In this document: one piece after another, positions 16,995 through 25,988 of the stretch
Layout: each line of letters opens with the position of its first letter
Numbering within the stretch: position 1 is the stretch's first letter
Origin: an uncultured Alphaproteobacteria bacterium
GTDB lineage: Bacteria > Pseudomonadota > Alphaproteobacteria > MPNO01 > UBA2964
Direction: 5' to 3'
DNA: 64,000 nt
Assembly (NCBI GenBank): GCA_951812775.1
Contig: OX638326.1
Span: 1,190,335 to 1,254,334, forward strand
Translations under genes and position numbers: made by a program
The notes under the pieces: model-generated
The model's input: only the letters and a program-made list of their open reading frames with translations
Databases searched by the model: none
What the model was told of the DNA's origin: nothing

Positions 16995-18698
16995 TTGCAT
17001 TCTAAAACGTCCCCTACCCTGATGGTGCTTGCCGCACTACCGATGTTCGTCATCGTCGTATTGGTTGGGGTTCTCATTTCGATCAGCTTCCAATCAGGCA
17101 TTATTGGAACGTCGGATGCAAAATTTACTTTAAGTAATTATGTCGATCTGTTCTCCGATCCGATCATCGGGGAAGCCCTCTACAACACCGTTATATTTTC
17201 GGTCACAGCGACCATCGTATCGATGGGAGTTGGATTGCCTGTTGCCTGGCTTACCGAGCGAACCACGATGCGCGCCAAGAGCGCCGTCTATGTCATCATG
17301 ACCCTCGGTCTGCTGATCCCCGGAATTTACACCGCTATGGGCTGGACCTTTCTGGCACACGCCCGAATCGGATTTCTGAACAGATGGGCCACCCGGTTTT
17401 TTTCCTTGTCGGAAGGCCCCATCAATATCGCTACGCCAGTTGGAATGGGATTTGTGCAGGGGCTCAGCCTAGCGGCCCTGGCTTTTATTCTGACGGCGCA
17501 AATGTTTCGCGCGATGAATCCGTCCCTGGAAGAAGCCGCTAAAATTCATGGTTTAGGTTTTTTCGGCACCATGCGCCGCGTGACCCTTCCTCTCGCCATG
17601 CCGGCAATTCTGGCAGCGGTTATCTATATTGTTGTTATCGGGATCGCGACATTCGACGTCCCCGCGATTATCGGGCTGGCCAACCGCGTCTATATGATTA
17701 GCACCTATGTGTTTGAAAAAGCTAACCCGGGTGATGAAGAATTCTCCCAGCACGGGATAACGGCGGCGCTCGGCGTCATTATGATTGCCGTCGCCCTTCT
17801 TCTTACTTGGTGGTACAGCACCGTTCTTCGGCAAGGCGACAAATACCAGGTCGTTACGGGCAAGGGGTATCGTCCCAATCTCATTGATATCGGACATTGG
17901 GGCAAAGCAGCCTGGACTTTTATCATAGTTTACATCATTGCCGCGAAGGTCATTCCCCTCATTTTGATCGTGTATGCTGCTTTTGTTCCTTACCTGGCGC
18001 CACCTTCCGCCAAAATGTTCAGCCTTATGTCCATCGACAATCTGATGGAAAACATGGATTGGGATCTGGTGTTTCGCGGGCTGAAAAACACCATCATTCT
18101 TGTCCTGGTCGTTCCTGCGGCAACGCTTGTCGTTGCCTTCAGTGTTTCCTGGCTGATTGTTCGAAGTCGAAGCAGAGCCCGCTATGTTCTCGAATTTGGG
18201 GCCTTCCTGCCACATGCACTGCCAGAAGTCATTCTCGCCGTTGCTGCAATTCTTATGGCGCTCTTTGTCCTAAAAGACTTTGTCCCGCTATACGGAACAG
18301 TCACGCTCATTGCCATCGTTTACGTCATCACCCGAATAAGCTTTGCCACGCGAGCCATAAACAGCGCTCTTCTCCAAATACACAAAGAGCTGGAAGAGGC
18401 CGCCCATGTTTCAGGTCTCTCTGAAGTCAGGACCTCATGGCGGATTCTGGTTCCACTGTTACGGCCAACATTGATGTCCGTTTGGATCTGGTCAGCAATT
18501 CTCGTCTACCGTGAACTGACCGTCGCCGTCTTCCTGGTGGGGCATGAAAATATAACGCTACCCGCCGTAATATGGAGCTATTGGCAATCTGGCGCCACCA
18601 ATCTGGCTGCTGGCGTTACCCTGATTATGACATTGGTTCTTACACCGCTGGTGTTGCTATTCTGGTGGTTCGGTAGAAAATCGGTGATGTCAGACTAA
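16995..18698 (+). CDS. ABC transporter permease, two fused permease domains
   Basis: A 567-residue inner-membrane protein with about 12 helices in two BPD_transp_1 halves. The coupling (EAA) loops read EEAAKIHGLGFFGTMRRVTLP in the first half and EEAAHVSGLSEVRTSWRILVP in the second, both with the conserved E-A-A-x3-G. This fused layout (FbpB/ThiP type) means one chain replaces a permease dimer. The longest frame starts at TTG 16995; an ATG 27 bp further (MVLAALPMF) is possible. It works with the ATPase and binding protein encoded upstream, separated from the latter by a hairpin. Confidence 0.93.
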   Translation: MHSKTSPTLMVLAALPMFVIVVLVGVLISISFQSGIIGTSDAKFTLSNYVDLFSDPIIGEALYNTVIFSVTATIVSMGVGLPVAWLTERTTMRAKSAVYVIMTLGLLIPGIYTAMGWTFLAHARIGFLNRWATRFFSLSEGPINIATPVGMGFVQGLSLAALAFILTAQMFRAMNPSLEEAAKIHGLGFFGTMRRVTLPLAMPAILAAVIYIVVIGIATFDVPAIIGLANRVYMISTYVFEKANPGDEEFSQHGITAALGVIMIAVALLLTWWYSTVLRQGDKYQVVTGKGYRPNLIDIGHWGKAAWTFIIVYIIAAKVIPLILIVYAAFVPYLAPPSAKMFSLMSIDNLMENMDWDLVFRGLKNTIILVLVVPAATLVVAFSVSWLIVRSRSRARYVLEFGAFLPHALPEVILAVAAILMALFVLKDFVPLYGTVTLIAIVYVITRISFATRAINSALLQIHKELEEAAHVSGLSEVRTSWRILVPLLRPTLMSVWIWSAILVYRELTVAVFLVGHENITLPAVIWSYWQSGATNLAAGVTLIMTLVLTPLVLLFWWFGRKSVMSD

Positions 18699-18720
18699 CC
18701 CTTGTACGCTGAAGTATTAA

Positions 18721-19974
18721 TTGGACAAAGAAAACATCATGCTCGACTCGATTGATGGAAAATTTAACGTCGGTGGCGTTTTACTCGACCGCCCCTTCAA
18801 AATTCGTCGACTGGGCCATTTCGGTATCAACGCAATCAAAATGGAGGAAGCCCTTCATTTTTATCATGCGTTGTTGGGCTTTCGGATCGTCGATATTCGG
18901 GACCCCTTCCCTGACGGCCGCGAAATCCCGGAGGAACTAAAACCGTTTGGCGATCTCCGCGGCTATTTCTTCCGCTATTCGCACGATCACCATGCTTTTG
19001 TTCTATATAATCACCGTCAACGTGGCGCCGTGGATAAGTTAGGTCGATGGCGCGAAAACATTACAGTCAATCAAATCACCTGGCAGGTCGGCACGCTTGC
19101 CGAAGCGGTAAATGGCCATCACTGGCTAAAAGAGCGCGGCAGCAACATGATCCGCGCCGGGCGGGATATGCTGGGATCAAACTGGCATACCTACTTGATG
19201 GATGCGGACTGGTTCCAGAACGAGCTTTATTACGGCATCGAACAAATCGGTTGGGACGGATATTCCAAACCCTGGGACATGCATGACCGTGAGTTCAAGG
19301 AGGTTGCTTCGCTTCCACAAATTTCTGAGTACCGGGAAGTGAATGAAGCGCTTGAAGCGGGTGTCGAAATGAACACCGGATACCGCGACATCGAACCGCT
19401 GGAAGAAAAATATGATGTCGACGGCATTCTATTAGGACGCCCGTTTAAAATAACCAAGATCGGTCCCGTCCGCTTATTCTGCCAGGACATGGCGTCTGCA
19501 ATTTCGTTCTATCGCGCTACACTCGGTTTTATTGAGACGGAAACAGTCGACTACCAAGGACATCAATGTGTGTTCCTGCGAAACAATACTGAACACCATT
19601 CGATGGCGCTCTATCCACTCGCGCTTCGCAAGAAGCTGGGGTGCCGGGAAGACACTCAACTATTTGCCTTTGCTGTCCGTCTGGCCAATTACCGGCAATT
19701 GAAAAACGCTTTGAGTTTTTTCAGAGAACATGGGTGCACAATCCGCGAAGATATTCCGCAGGAACTTTACCCCGGAATTGATTACACCGCTTTTGTTGTC
19801 GATCCGGACGGGCATCTGATCCATCTCTATGCCTATATGGAGCAGGTTGGCTGGGACGGAATGCCACGCCCAGCATCTGAACGAAGGCGGGTGATCTCGG
19901 GCGATTGGCCGGAGACCCTCGACCAGCAATCTGACAGCTATATGGGCGAACCATTTCTGGGACCACTTGGGTAG
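18721..19974 (+). CDS. Two-domain VOC (glyoxalase/extradiol-dioxygenase fold) protein
   Basis: A 417-residue protein with two VOC modules: RLGHFGINAIKMEEALHFYHALLGF (starting near residue 28) and KIGPVRLFCQDM, ISFYRATLGF (starting near 240). Candidate metal ligands are the His of GHFGIN, the His of HHAFVLYN, the His of HHSMALYP and the late Glu/His around HLIHLYAYMEQ. The layout resembles type I extradiol ring-cleavage dioxygenases, but substrate and chemistry are unproven. The frame starts with TTG at 18721; ATG 18739 (MLDSIDG) is a good alternative. It follows the permease by 22 bp, so the imported solute may be its substrate or precursor (inference). Confidence 0.78.
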   Translation: MDKENIMLDSIDGKFNVGGVLLDRPFKIRRLGHFGINAIKMEEALHFYHALLGFRIVDIRDPFPDGREIPEELKPFGDLRGYFFRYSHDHHAFVLYNHRQRGAVDKLGRWRENITVNQITWQVGTLAEAVNGHHWLKERGSNMIRAGRDMLGSNWHTYLMDADWFQNELYYGIEQIGWDGYSKPWDMHDREFKEVASLPQISEYREVNEALEAGVEMNTGYRDIEPLEEKYDVDGILLGRPFKITKIGPVRLFCQDMASAISFYRATLGFIETETVDYQGHQCVFLRNNTEHHSMALYPLALRKKLGCREDTQLFAFAVRLANYRQLKNALSFFREHGCTIREDIPQELYPGIDYTAFVVDPDGHLIHLYAYMEQVGWDGMPRPASERRRVISGDWPETLDQQSDSYMGEPFLGPLG

Positions 19975-19980
19975 CTAATC

Positions 19981-20313
19981 GTGGCTGACGACCGTGTTCC
20001 TACCCATATCTGGGTCGATGCTCATCTTAGACGTTGTTCCGTTGAGGGCATTCCCGCCGTTGTCATTAACTCCGGCGAGAAAATGGGCGGCACCGTTTTA
20101 CTCAAAATATATCAAGCCGGTGTGGGGTGTCGGTTATTATCGCAAATGCGATATCTGGATGGCAAACTCAGCTGGTACCCCGCCCATGATGAAGACGTCA
20201 TCGAAGAACGGGACGCCGACGAACGTATCCAAAAATCGGTTAACCGCGACCCCGATCTCTGGGTAATTGAAATTGAAAGCCGTGACGGCTCGGTACCTGT
20301 AGACGGCCTATAG
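19981..20313 (+). CDS. DUF1491 family protein
   Basis: A 110-residue soluble protein matching DUF1491, a small family largely restricted to Alphaproteobacteria: PTHIWVDAHLRRCSVEGIPA at the start and DPDLWVIEIESRDG at the end. No enzyme motif is visible and no function is known. GTG start, 6 bp after the VOC gene stop; this may be only positional, as the family is often found in unrelated contexts. Confidence 0.82.
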   Translation: MADDRVPTHIWVDAHLRRCSVEGIPAVVINSGEKMGGTVLLKIYQAGVGCRLLSQMRYLDGKLSWYPAHDEDVIEERDADERIQKSVNRDPDLWVIEIESRDGSVPVDGL

Positions 20314-20317
20314 AAAC

Positions 20318-20653
20318 TCAGCCTGCAAAGGATGACTTCAGGCGACCGAAGAAGCCCTGTTTCTTTTGGGCCTTTCGTTTCCGGTCGGGGTGGGTACGGG
20401 CACCAGAATCTTGTATGCCTTGCCGTCCGCCAGATTTCTTCACGTTGGCATTTTCCTTGGTGCACAAAATTTTAAAGTCACCGTCTTCGTTGACTTTGTA
20501 ATAGGCACTCTTCGCGATTTTGGGATCATCTGCGAAACGGCGCGCCGCATCGCTATCGGCCTCCATACGAGACTGAATATCGCTATACTCGCACTTGCCT
20601 TCCTTGATCGCCTGACCAGGGTAACAAATATATATTTCAGTCGTGCCTGCCAT
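20318..20653 (-). CDS. Hypothetical protein, small, basic C-terminus
   Basis: A 111-residue protein, MAGTTEIYICYPGQAIKEGK at the start and a lysine/arginine-rich tail (RKRKAQKKQGFFGRLKSSF). The central part has a repeated-looking acidic helix (SRMEADSDAARRFADDP). There is no signal peptide or membrane helix. I do not recognise the family; DNA/RNA contact by the basic tail is only a guess. Convergent with the DUF1491 gene, 4 bp apart. Confidence 0.6.
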   Translation of the reverse strand: MAGTTEIYICYPGQAIKEGKCEYSDIQSRMEADSDAARRFADDPKIAKSAYYKVNEDGDFKILCTKENANVKKSGGRQGIQDSGARTHPDRKRKAQKKQGFFGRLKSSFAG

Positions 20654-20849
20654 GCCACTCGCGCCCTAAATTGGAGAATGATAGACGGCACTTTATCCAC
20701 AAAAAATATACAAATTGTTAACGTTAAAAAGAGTTACCGCGCGCACCGTTTTGTAGCGCTCTGGCACGCATCCAAAGATTTGATAGACTGATTGGAAATT
20801 GCCCTACGCAGGTCACAAAACGCAAGTAAGCCCTACAGGAGAGACAGTT

Positions 20850-21965
20850 ATGAGCGATCCCAAGATCTTCATTTTTGCCCCGGTTGATCAGGCAGATGAA
20901 TGCCACGATAAGCTGGAAAAATACGGATGCGAGCTTTCCATGGGCCAAGCTGGCTGGCATTCGCCACAAGGCGATAACGAGCAAGACATGATTTCCATGG
21001 CAAGCGATGCGGATGCCTTGATGGGAACGTCAATTCGATCAAGTCCGATCACCCGTAACATCATGGAATCAAGCCCCAATCTGAGAGTCGTCGTTAAATG
21101 CACAGTTGGTACTGATGATATCGATGTCGACGCCGCGACGGAACTTGGGATACTGGTCTGCCATGCCCCCACAGAATCCAACTGTTATGGTGTAGCAGAA
21201 GGGACTGTCGCCTTTATTCTCGCCACCATCAAAAAACTCAATCAACGCAATGCTGCTGTCAAAAGTGGCAACTGGCGAGACCCCGGCCTGATGGGTCAAT
21301 ATCTTGGCCGCCGGACCACCGACGACTACCCAGGCCTCACGCTGGGTCTTATCGGATTGGGGCGCATCGGCGCTCGTGTTGCCCAGCTCTTTGCACCGTG
21401 GCGTATGCGCATAATAGCCTGTGACCCTTATATTGATGACGAACGATTCATTCGAAACGGTGTCGAGAAAGTCGATATGGATACGCTTCTTGCAGAATCC
21501 GACATTGTCAGCATGCATTGTGTGAACACCAAGGAAACATCGAAACTGATGGATGCTGAAAAGTTCGCGAAGATGAAGCCAACGGCGATTTTCGTGAACA
21601 CGTCGCGCGGGGCCAATGTCGATGAAGCCGCTTTAGCAGATGCATTGGAAAATGACGTCATTGCAGCAGCGGCCATTGACGCCTTTGCCGATGAACCCAT
21701 CGACAGAAACTCTCCACTAAAGAATCTCGGCGACAAGGTAATTCTGTCGCCGCATATGGTTTCGTCTAACCAAGCAAGTGGTCTTGGTCCCGGCTATATC
21801 TGGGCAACCAATGCTGTCCTGCAGGCGTTGGCCGGCGAGATCCCAAATAATGTCTTTAATCCAGAAGTTATCGAGCGCTGGAAAGAACGGTTCGGCGGCA
21901 CCACTGTGCTGACAGCCAATGAACCGGTACCGGATCACCCCGGGTACGGGCCACCAAATCCGTAG
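20850..21965 (+). CDS. D-isomer 2-hydroxyacid dehydrogenase (phosphoglycerate dehydrogenase-like)
   Basis: A 371-residue NAD-dependent dehydrogenase with a split catalytic domain. The nucleotide site is GLIGLGRIGARVAQ near residue 176. The triad is Arg in VNTSRGANVDE, Glu in AFADEP and His in ILSPHMVSSN. It lacks the ACT domain of the true SerA at 57272-58870, so it is unlikely to be the serine-pathway enzyme. A CAGGAGAGAC ribosome-binding site supports the ATG at 20850 over the longer frame. Monocistronic by position; substrate unknown. Confidence 0.88.
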   Translation: MSDPKIFIFAPVDQADECHDKLEKYGCELSMGQAGWHSPQGDNEQDMISMASDADALMGTSIRSSPITRNIMESSPNLRVVVKCTVGTDDIDVDAATELGILVCHAPTESNCYGVAEGTVAFILATIKKLNQRNAAVKSGNWRDPGLMGQYLGRRTTDDYPGLTLGLIGLGRIGARVAQLFAPWRMRIIACDPYIDDERFIRNGVEKVDMDTLLAESDIVSMHCVNTKETSKLMDAEKFAKMKPTAIFVNTSRGANVDEAALADALENDVIAAAAIDAFADEPIDRNSPLKNLGDKVILSPHMVSSNQASGLGPGYIWATNAVLQALAGEIPNNVFNPEVIERWKERFGGTTVLTANEPVPDHPGYGPPNP

Positions 21966-21989
21966 AAAATTTTATCTAAATATCGATAT

Positions 21990-22241
21990 CTACTTATTCT
22001 TTTTCGCCAACCCGATCAGGAAAAACACCAACCAGATTGGCACGACGACAACAGCACCCAAGAGGATGTATTTGAGCGACCATTTGAGAAAGCTCAGGAC
22101 GACTTCACAAATATCAACAACGGTTTCGCCGAGATTTTCTACAAGTGACCGGGGACTGATATCGAAAAAGGCCAGAGCCAACCCTACCAGTAGGGAAACG
22201 ATAGCAATCTTGACGATCGTAGAGACAGCACTATTGGACAT
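21990..22241 (-). CDS. Small two-helix membrane protein (DUF6460-like)
   Basis: An 83-residue protein with hydrophobic segments at about residues 12-26 (AIVSLLVGLALAFF) and 57-78 (YILLGAVVVVPIWLVFFLIG) and a basic KKNK end. It resembles DUF6460, a small alphaproteobacterial family with the motif FDISPRSLVENLG. Function unknown. It lies downstream of the Pmp3-like gene on the same strand and may share its mRNA. Confidence 0.72.
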   Translation of the reverse strand: MSNSAVSTIVKIAIVSLLVGLALAFFDISPRSLVENLGETVVDICEVVLSFLKWSLKYILLGAVVVVPIWLVFFLIGLAKKNK

Positions 22242-22264
22242 TGTTTTCCCTTAGGAATACGCGA

Positions 22265-22456
22265 CTATTGTTTCATCGCCTTTGCGATTTTTTTATCTGT
22301 ATTGTATTGGCTAAGTGCGTAAACAGCCCAAATTGCCGCCAGTATCCAACCAATCAGTGTCAGCTGCAATATTATGCAGATTATACCCTGCATTATTTTC
22401 CCAATAAAAAAGAACGAGAGCCACGGCAGTAATATAGCCAGCAATAAGCGAAACAT
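22265..22456 (-). CDS. Pmp3/YqaE-type small hydrophobic protein
   Basis: A 63-residue protein, MFRLLLAILLPWLSFFFIGK at the start, then a second helix around ILQLTLIGWILAAIWAVYAL. This is the two-helix pattern of the Pmp3/YqaE (UPF0057) family, linked in other organisms to membrane potential and stress. A strong GGAGGA lies at the right distance before the ATG at 22456, so the much longer open frame is rejected. Followed by the DUF6460-like gene. Confidence 0.78.
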   Translation of the reverse strand: MFRLLLAILLPWLSFFFIGKIMQGIICIILQLTLIGWILAAIWAVYALSQYNTDKKIAKAMKQ

Positions 22457-22605
22457 AAAATCCTCCACGCGGTAAACAGCAACAGACCTGAACAGTGGTC
22501 TAAAACTTCCTTTGATTTTATAGGAGACTAACCAGATTCTGTCACGCAGGTGATCTTCGACAGCAAACTCTTGCACCGTGGATTTGGACAGGTTAGTGAA
22601 GGCAG

Positions 22606-23334
22606 ATGTCACAAGAAGACACAGCATTGGTACTTTTTTCCGGCGGGCAGGACAGTTCGACATGTCTTGCATGGGCGATCAATAACTTCGCACGCGTAGA
22701 GACTGTCGGCTTCGATTACGGTCAACGGCATTCCGTTGAGCTCGATTGTCGAATTCAGGTTTTATCCGCCGTCCGACGCGCCTTTCCGACCTGGCACCGG
22801 AAGCTCGGTGAAGATCATTTACATTCAATTCCAGTACTCGGGAACATCAGCGAAACCGCCCTGACCCGGGATACAGAAATTGCTTTTGCGGAAGGCGGGC
22901 TGCCCAACACGTTTGTTCCGGGCCGCAATCTGGTATTTCTGACGCTTGCCGCCGCAATAGCCTATCGTCGAGGTATTCGCCACATTGTTGTTGGCGTTGG
23001 CGAAGTCGATTACTCGGGATATCCGGATTGCAGGGAAGACTCGATCGCTGCAATGGAGGACGCGCTCAATATTGGAATGGAATCGGATTTTATCCTGCAT
23101 ACGCCGTTGATGCACCTCGATAAAATTGCGATTTGGGAGATGGCTGATCACATTGGTGGCCCCGAACTAACTGATATAATTGAAGAATACAGTCATAGCT
23201 GCTATCTCGGAGACCGTAATACGCGGCACGATTGGGGATATGGATGTGGCCATTGCCCGGCTTGCGCCTTACGGGCGGCGGGGCATGAAGGCTTCATCGA
23301 AAAAACTGTCAAAGCCGACAAAACGATTGAGTAA
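22606..23334 (+). CDS. queC: 7-cyano-7-deazaguanine (preQ0) synthase QueC
   Basis: QueC converts carboxydeazaguanine to preQ0 with ATP and ammonia. In this 242-residue protein the PP-loop is [14 protein letters not shown] (residues ~10-24). The zinc ligands are in the C-terminal part: CYLGD followed by [10 protein letters not shown]. Internal family blocks [11 protein letters not shown] and NTFVPGRN are intact. It supplies the preQ0 consumed by QueF of the operon at 2.6-6.4 kb. The next gene, a VUT transporter, starts 2 bp after its stop, so the pair is translationally linked. Confidence 0.96.
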   Translation: MSQEDTALVLFSGGQDSSTCLAWAINNFARVETVGFDYGQRHSVELDCRIQVLSAVRRAFPTWHRKLGEDHLHSIPVLGNISETALTRDTEIAFAEGGLPNTFVPGRNLVFLTLAAAIAYRRGIRHIVVGVGEVDYSGYPDCREDSIAAMEDALNIGMESDFILHTPLMHLDKIAIWEMADHIGGPELTDIIEEYSHSCYLGDRNTRHDWGYGCGHCPACALRAAGHEGFIEKTVKADKTIE

Positions 23335-23336
23335 CC

Positions 23337-23921
23337 ATGAATAGTTCAGAGACAGATATTTCACCAACAAGACATCAAAAGATTGAAGGATTTATCTTTC
23401 TTGGGGCCTTCGCTTTAACGATCCCCGCAGCGAATTGGCTGATCGGCAATGCCGGAACCGTTTGCCTTGAAAAGGGGCCTTGCCTGATCCCTGTCGCGCC
23501 AGGATTGATGGCCCCGAGCGGTGTATTGATGATTGGTCTTTCCCTCGTTTTGCGAGACCTGGTTCAACGGCGGCTCGGCGCCCTATATGCAGTCGGAGCG
23601 ATCCTGGCTGGTGCTGCGTTGTCTGCATTGCTGGCACCACCAACCCTCGTCCTCGCCTCAGGCGTTGCGTTTCTACTGTCGGAGCTGGCGGACTTTGCCG
23701 TCTATACGCCGTTGCAGCGCCGCCGCCTGGTGCTTGCTGTCTTTGCCAGCGGAATCGTCGGACTGACCATCGACAGTGCTGTTTTCCTGTATTTAGCCTT
23801 CGGTAATCTTGATTTCATAGCGGGTCAAATCGTCGGCAAAAGCTGGATGATCGTTCTCGCGCTGCCAGCAATCATGTGGATACGCCAAAGAGACGAACGG
23901 CTTGGTATTCAACCCGCCTGA
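23337..23921 (+). CDS. VUT-family transporter, likely queuosine precursor
   Basis: A 194-residue inner-membrane protein with about six helices (FIFLGAFALTIPAANWLIG, GVLMIGLSLVLRDLVQRRLG, LYAVGAILAGAALSALLA and others) and the family-like motifs RDLVQRR and ELADFAVYTPL. It belongs to the VUT group that includes the YhhQ preQ0/preQ1 importers. Direct coupling to queC (2-bp gap) makes uptake of a deazaguanine the best guess, giving the cell both synthesis and salvage. Substrate not proven from sequence. Confidence 0.82.
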   Translation: MNSSETDISPTRHQKIEGFIFLGAFALTIPAANWLIGNAGTVCLEKGPCLIPVAPGLMAPSGVLMIGLSLVLRDLVQRRLGALYAVGAILAGAALSALLAPPTLVLASGVAFLLSELADFAVYTPLQRRRLVLAVFASGIVGLTIDSAVFLYLAFGNLDFIAGQIVGKSWMIVLALPAIMWIRQRDERLGIQPA

Positions 23922-23932
23922 GAAACACTCCG

Positions 23933-24463
23933 CTAGTTCGATTTCAAATGAGCGTCCCGACGCTCAAATAACCCATCGTCAGCGTATCCCATCGTTTCTG
24001 GGACTCCTCGGCCCAGCATGACCTGAAACCAAACCGGCTCGAGACTGGTATTGGCATAGCAGTGGATGACACCTGGCGGGCACGTGATGCAATCCCATTT
24101 GCCTAACCGTGTCGTTATTCGATTGCCATCTTCGTCTTCAACGAACGCATCAAGGTGACCCTTCAATACAAAAAAGGTCTCTTCAACCTCATGCGTATGA
24201 GGTGCATTCCCCTGCCCCGGCTCGACATACATGATGCTAAGTGTATGCGCACGGGGCGGAATAGCATTCATGTCACCATGCTTGCCAGATCCGCCAGCGC
24301 CGATGAACCGATGCTGCGCCCTTTTCCAACCTTCAATCTTGGCGTCTTCAAACGCCTCCCAATCCGGAATCCGATCCTTAAATCGGGCGACATACTGATC
24401 CATAATGTCCTCGATTGAGGTATCAACGAGTTCCGGGGGACGTGGGTGACGTGCGACAGACAT
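23933..24463 (-). CDS. Cupin-domain protein
   Basis: A 176-residue protein with one cupin barrel: motif 1 APHTHEVEETFFVLKGHLDAF (GX5HXH-type, two His and a Glu) and motif 2 PPGVIHCYANTS. Metal binding is likely (His, His, Glu, His). The ~90-residue N-terminal extension (IEDIMDQYVARFKDRIPDWE) is helical. Downstream of the TauD-type dioxygenase on the same strand (97-bp gap); a shared role in oxidising or sensing an organic acid is inference. Substrate unknown. Confidence 0.82.
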   Translation of the reverse strand: MSVARHPRPPELVDTSIEDIMDQYVARFKDRIPDWEAFEDAKIEGWKRAQHRFIGAGGSGKHGDMNAIPPRAHTLSIMYVEPGQGNAPHTHEVEETFFVLKGHLDAFVEDEDGNRITTRLGKWDCITCPPGVIHCYANTSLEPVWFQVMLGRGVPETMGYADDGLFERRDAHLKSN

Positions 24464-24559
24464 GAAGTTTCTCCATTAGCAATCCATACAGAAACCGAAA
24501 CACGCTACAGGGCGTGCGTCAACGTCACGTCATCAAAATTACAAAAGAAATAGGCAGCG

Positions 24560-25462
24560 TTAAGCGGTCTTACGATCCGGATATTCAGACAGTTCTTCGT
24601 AAAGTGGTCCGCCCTCAATCGTACAACGCCTCAAAAGACGGGGCTCTTCAGGATCAAACCAGGTGCGCCCGTGGATCGCACAGCGATTGTCCCACATCAC
24701 GAAGTCGCCCAATTCCCATTCATGCTCATAAACGACCTCAGGGTTCTCACCGGCCGCGTAAAGCTGTTCGAGAATCTCTTCACTCTCGTCGTGACTGACG
24801 CCTTCAATCCGTTGCGTCATCAACCGATCTACAAACATCGATTTACGGCCGGATTCGGGATGTGTCACGAAAACCGGATGAAACCAGTGAGGAATGTGGC
24901 TGATATCGCCTGAGATATCGACCCGAGCGCGGCGCTCATATTGATGGATGTGTAGTGCTTTCTTACCTGCGAGCTTTTCTTTTAGCTCCTGGCTAAGGGA
25001 GTCGTAGGCCTTATACATATTGCCAAACAGTGTATTGCCGCCCTTTGACGGCAACTCCACGCCATACAGGAAGGTGTAGGTATAAGGGTTCTGCGCGTAA
25101 CCGGAATCAATATGGTACCACATATCGCCGTCGCCAAAGGAACCGACCGGTTTGCCATCGAGCATTTTGTTGCTGACCAGCATCACGCGCTGGTCGTTTT
25201 GCAGTACGCCCGTCGTACGTTCCTTTAGCTCTTTTGGCGGTGCTTTACGTTCCCCTAAATCACCAAACCGGCCAGCGAAACGCAGCTGTTCTTCTTCGGT
25301 AATTTCCTGACCACGGAACACCAGAACAATATACTCATTCCAAAGGGCACGAATTTCATCAATCGTTTGCTGCGGCAAATTCTCGCGCAAATCCACGCCG
25401 AGAATCTCCACACCGCACGCGGGGGAAAGCGGTTTATACTGAACAGTTACCGGTTGATCCAT
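24560..25462 (-). CDS. TauD/TfdA-type Fe(II)/2-oxoglutarate dioxygenase
   Basis: A 300-residue dioxygenase with the facial triad H117-x-D119 (WYHIDSGY) and H264 (AIHGRTWF); an arginine near 275-279 should bind 2-oxoglutarate. TauD-like enzymes hydroxylate next to a sulfonate, ether or carboxylate and release the group. GAAGGGG precedes the ATG at 25462; a GTG 15 bp upstream is not preferred. It is divergent from the ComDE-like ThDP operon, so a sulfonate or similar C-S/C-P substrate is suggested but not shown. Confidence 0.88.
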   Translation of the reverse strand: MDQPVTVQYKPLSPACGVEILGVDLRENLPQQTIDEIRALWNEYIVLVFRGQEITEEEQLRFAGRFGDLGERKAPPKELKERTTGVLQNDQRVMLVSNKMLDGKPVGSFGDGDMWYHIDSGYAQNPYTYTFLYGVELPSKGGNTLFGNMYKAYDSLSQELKEKLAGKKALHIHQYERRARVDISGDISHIPHWFHPVFVTHPESGRKSMFVDRLMTQRIEGVSHDESEEILEQLYAAGENPEVVYEHEWELGDFVMWDNRCAIHGRTWFDPEEPRLLRRCTIEGGPLYEELSEYPDRKTA

Positions 25463-25562
25463 CACACACCCCTTCACAGCAAAAAATCCTGGAAACGGAT
25501 TTTAGCACTGAAGAGGATGTATGGTCTATGTGAGAAACTGCCCTTGCGGGCGAGGCGCAATT

Positions 25563-25733
25563 CTAGGCGGCCTCGAAATCTGAACCGCTACGCCAGCTAC
25601 CGCTGGACTTGCAACGTTTACAGACGCGTTCACCTGCCCAACTGCTGTCGAAACGTTCGCCACATTTCAAGCAGTCGCGCTTTTTCATCACATAAACCCG
25701 TTCGGGTTCCGGCTTTTTGGATTTGTTTGTCAT
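25563..25733 (-). CDS. Small zinc-ribbon protein
   Basis: A 56-residue frame, MTNKSKKPEPERVYVMKKRD and then CLKCGE...CKRCKSS, two C-x2-C knuckles 18 residues apart, as in small zinc ribbons. It ends SGSDFEAA. Basic N-terminus, no membrane segment. I know similar short zinc-ribbon proteins in alphaproteobacterial genomes, but no function. It lies 100 bp upstream of the TauD gene on the same strand. Confidence 0.65.
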   Translation of the reverse strand: MTNKSKKPEPERVYVMKKRDCLKCGERFDSSWAGERVCKRCKSSGSWRSGSDFEAA

Positions 25734-25988
25734 AGCCATACGGTAACGTATGGTGTTTTTAAAAAAAGTGAAACAAAAAGATTAAATTTTTTGGCCGTTT
25801 GAGGCAAAAAGTCGCACATTTTCGCCGAAAAATGGTTAATTTTCATGAATTCTTTAAGGACTCTCGATAAAAAATTACCCATTCTCCTTGTTTTCGAGAA
25901 ATTTTCGGCGACACTATCAAGCTGGAAATACGCGATTTCACCTAAATTGTTGGTGAAAATTATTACCCAGTTTGGAAGAGACAACACA
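25734..25988. other. AT-rich divergent intergenic region
   Basis: About 255 bp between the zinc-ribbon gene and the ThDP-enzyme operon. Very AT-rich, with runs of A and T around 25756-25800. Both strands have open frames here, but with no family sequence or ribosome-binding site. It should hold the promoters of both operons; I cannot assign boxes with confidence. Confidence 0.5.

Noticed and set aside
17553-18215. 220-codon open frame antisense to the permease
   Set aside because: Low-complexity composition typical of the complement of a hydrophobic gene; no start signal.
20799-20849. N-terminal extension of the 2-hydroxyacid dehydrogenase
   Set aside because: A good ribosome-binding site precedes the ATG at 20850 and the extension is not family-like.
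22457-22605. preQ1 riboswitch ahead of queC
   Set aside because: No preQ1 aptamer-like pseudoknot pattern could be seen in the 149-bp leader.
22457-22672. N-terminal extension of the Pmp3-like gene
   Set aside because: The GGAGGA site at the later ATG and the family length favour the 63-residue form; the extension overlaps the queC start.
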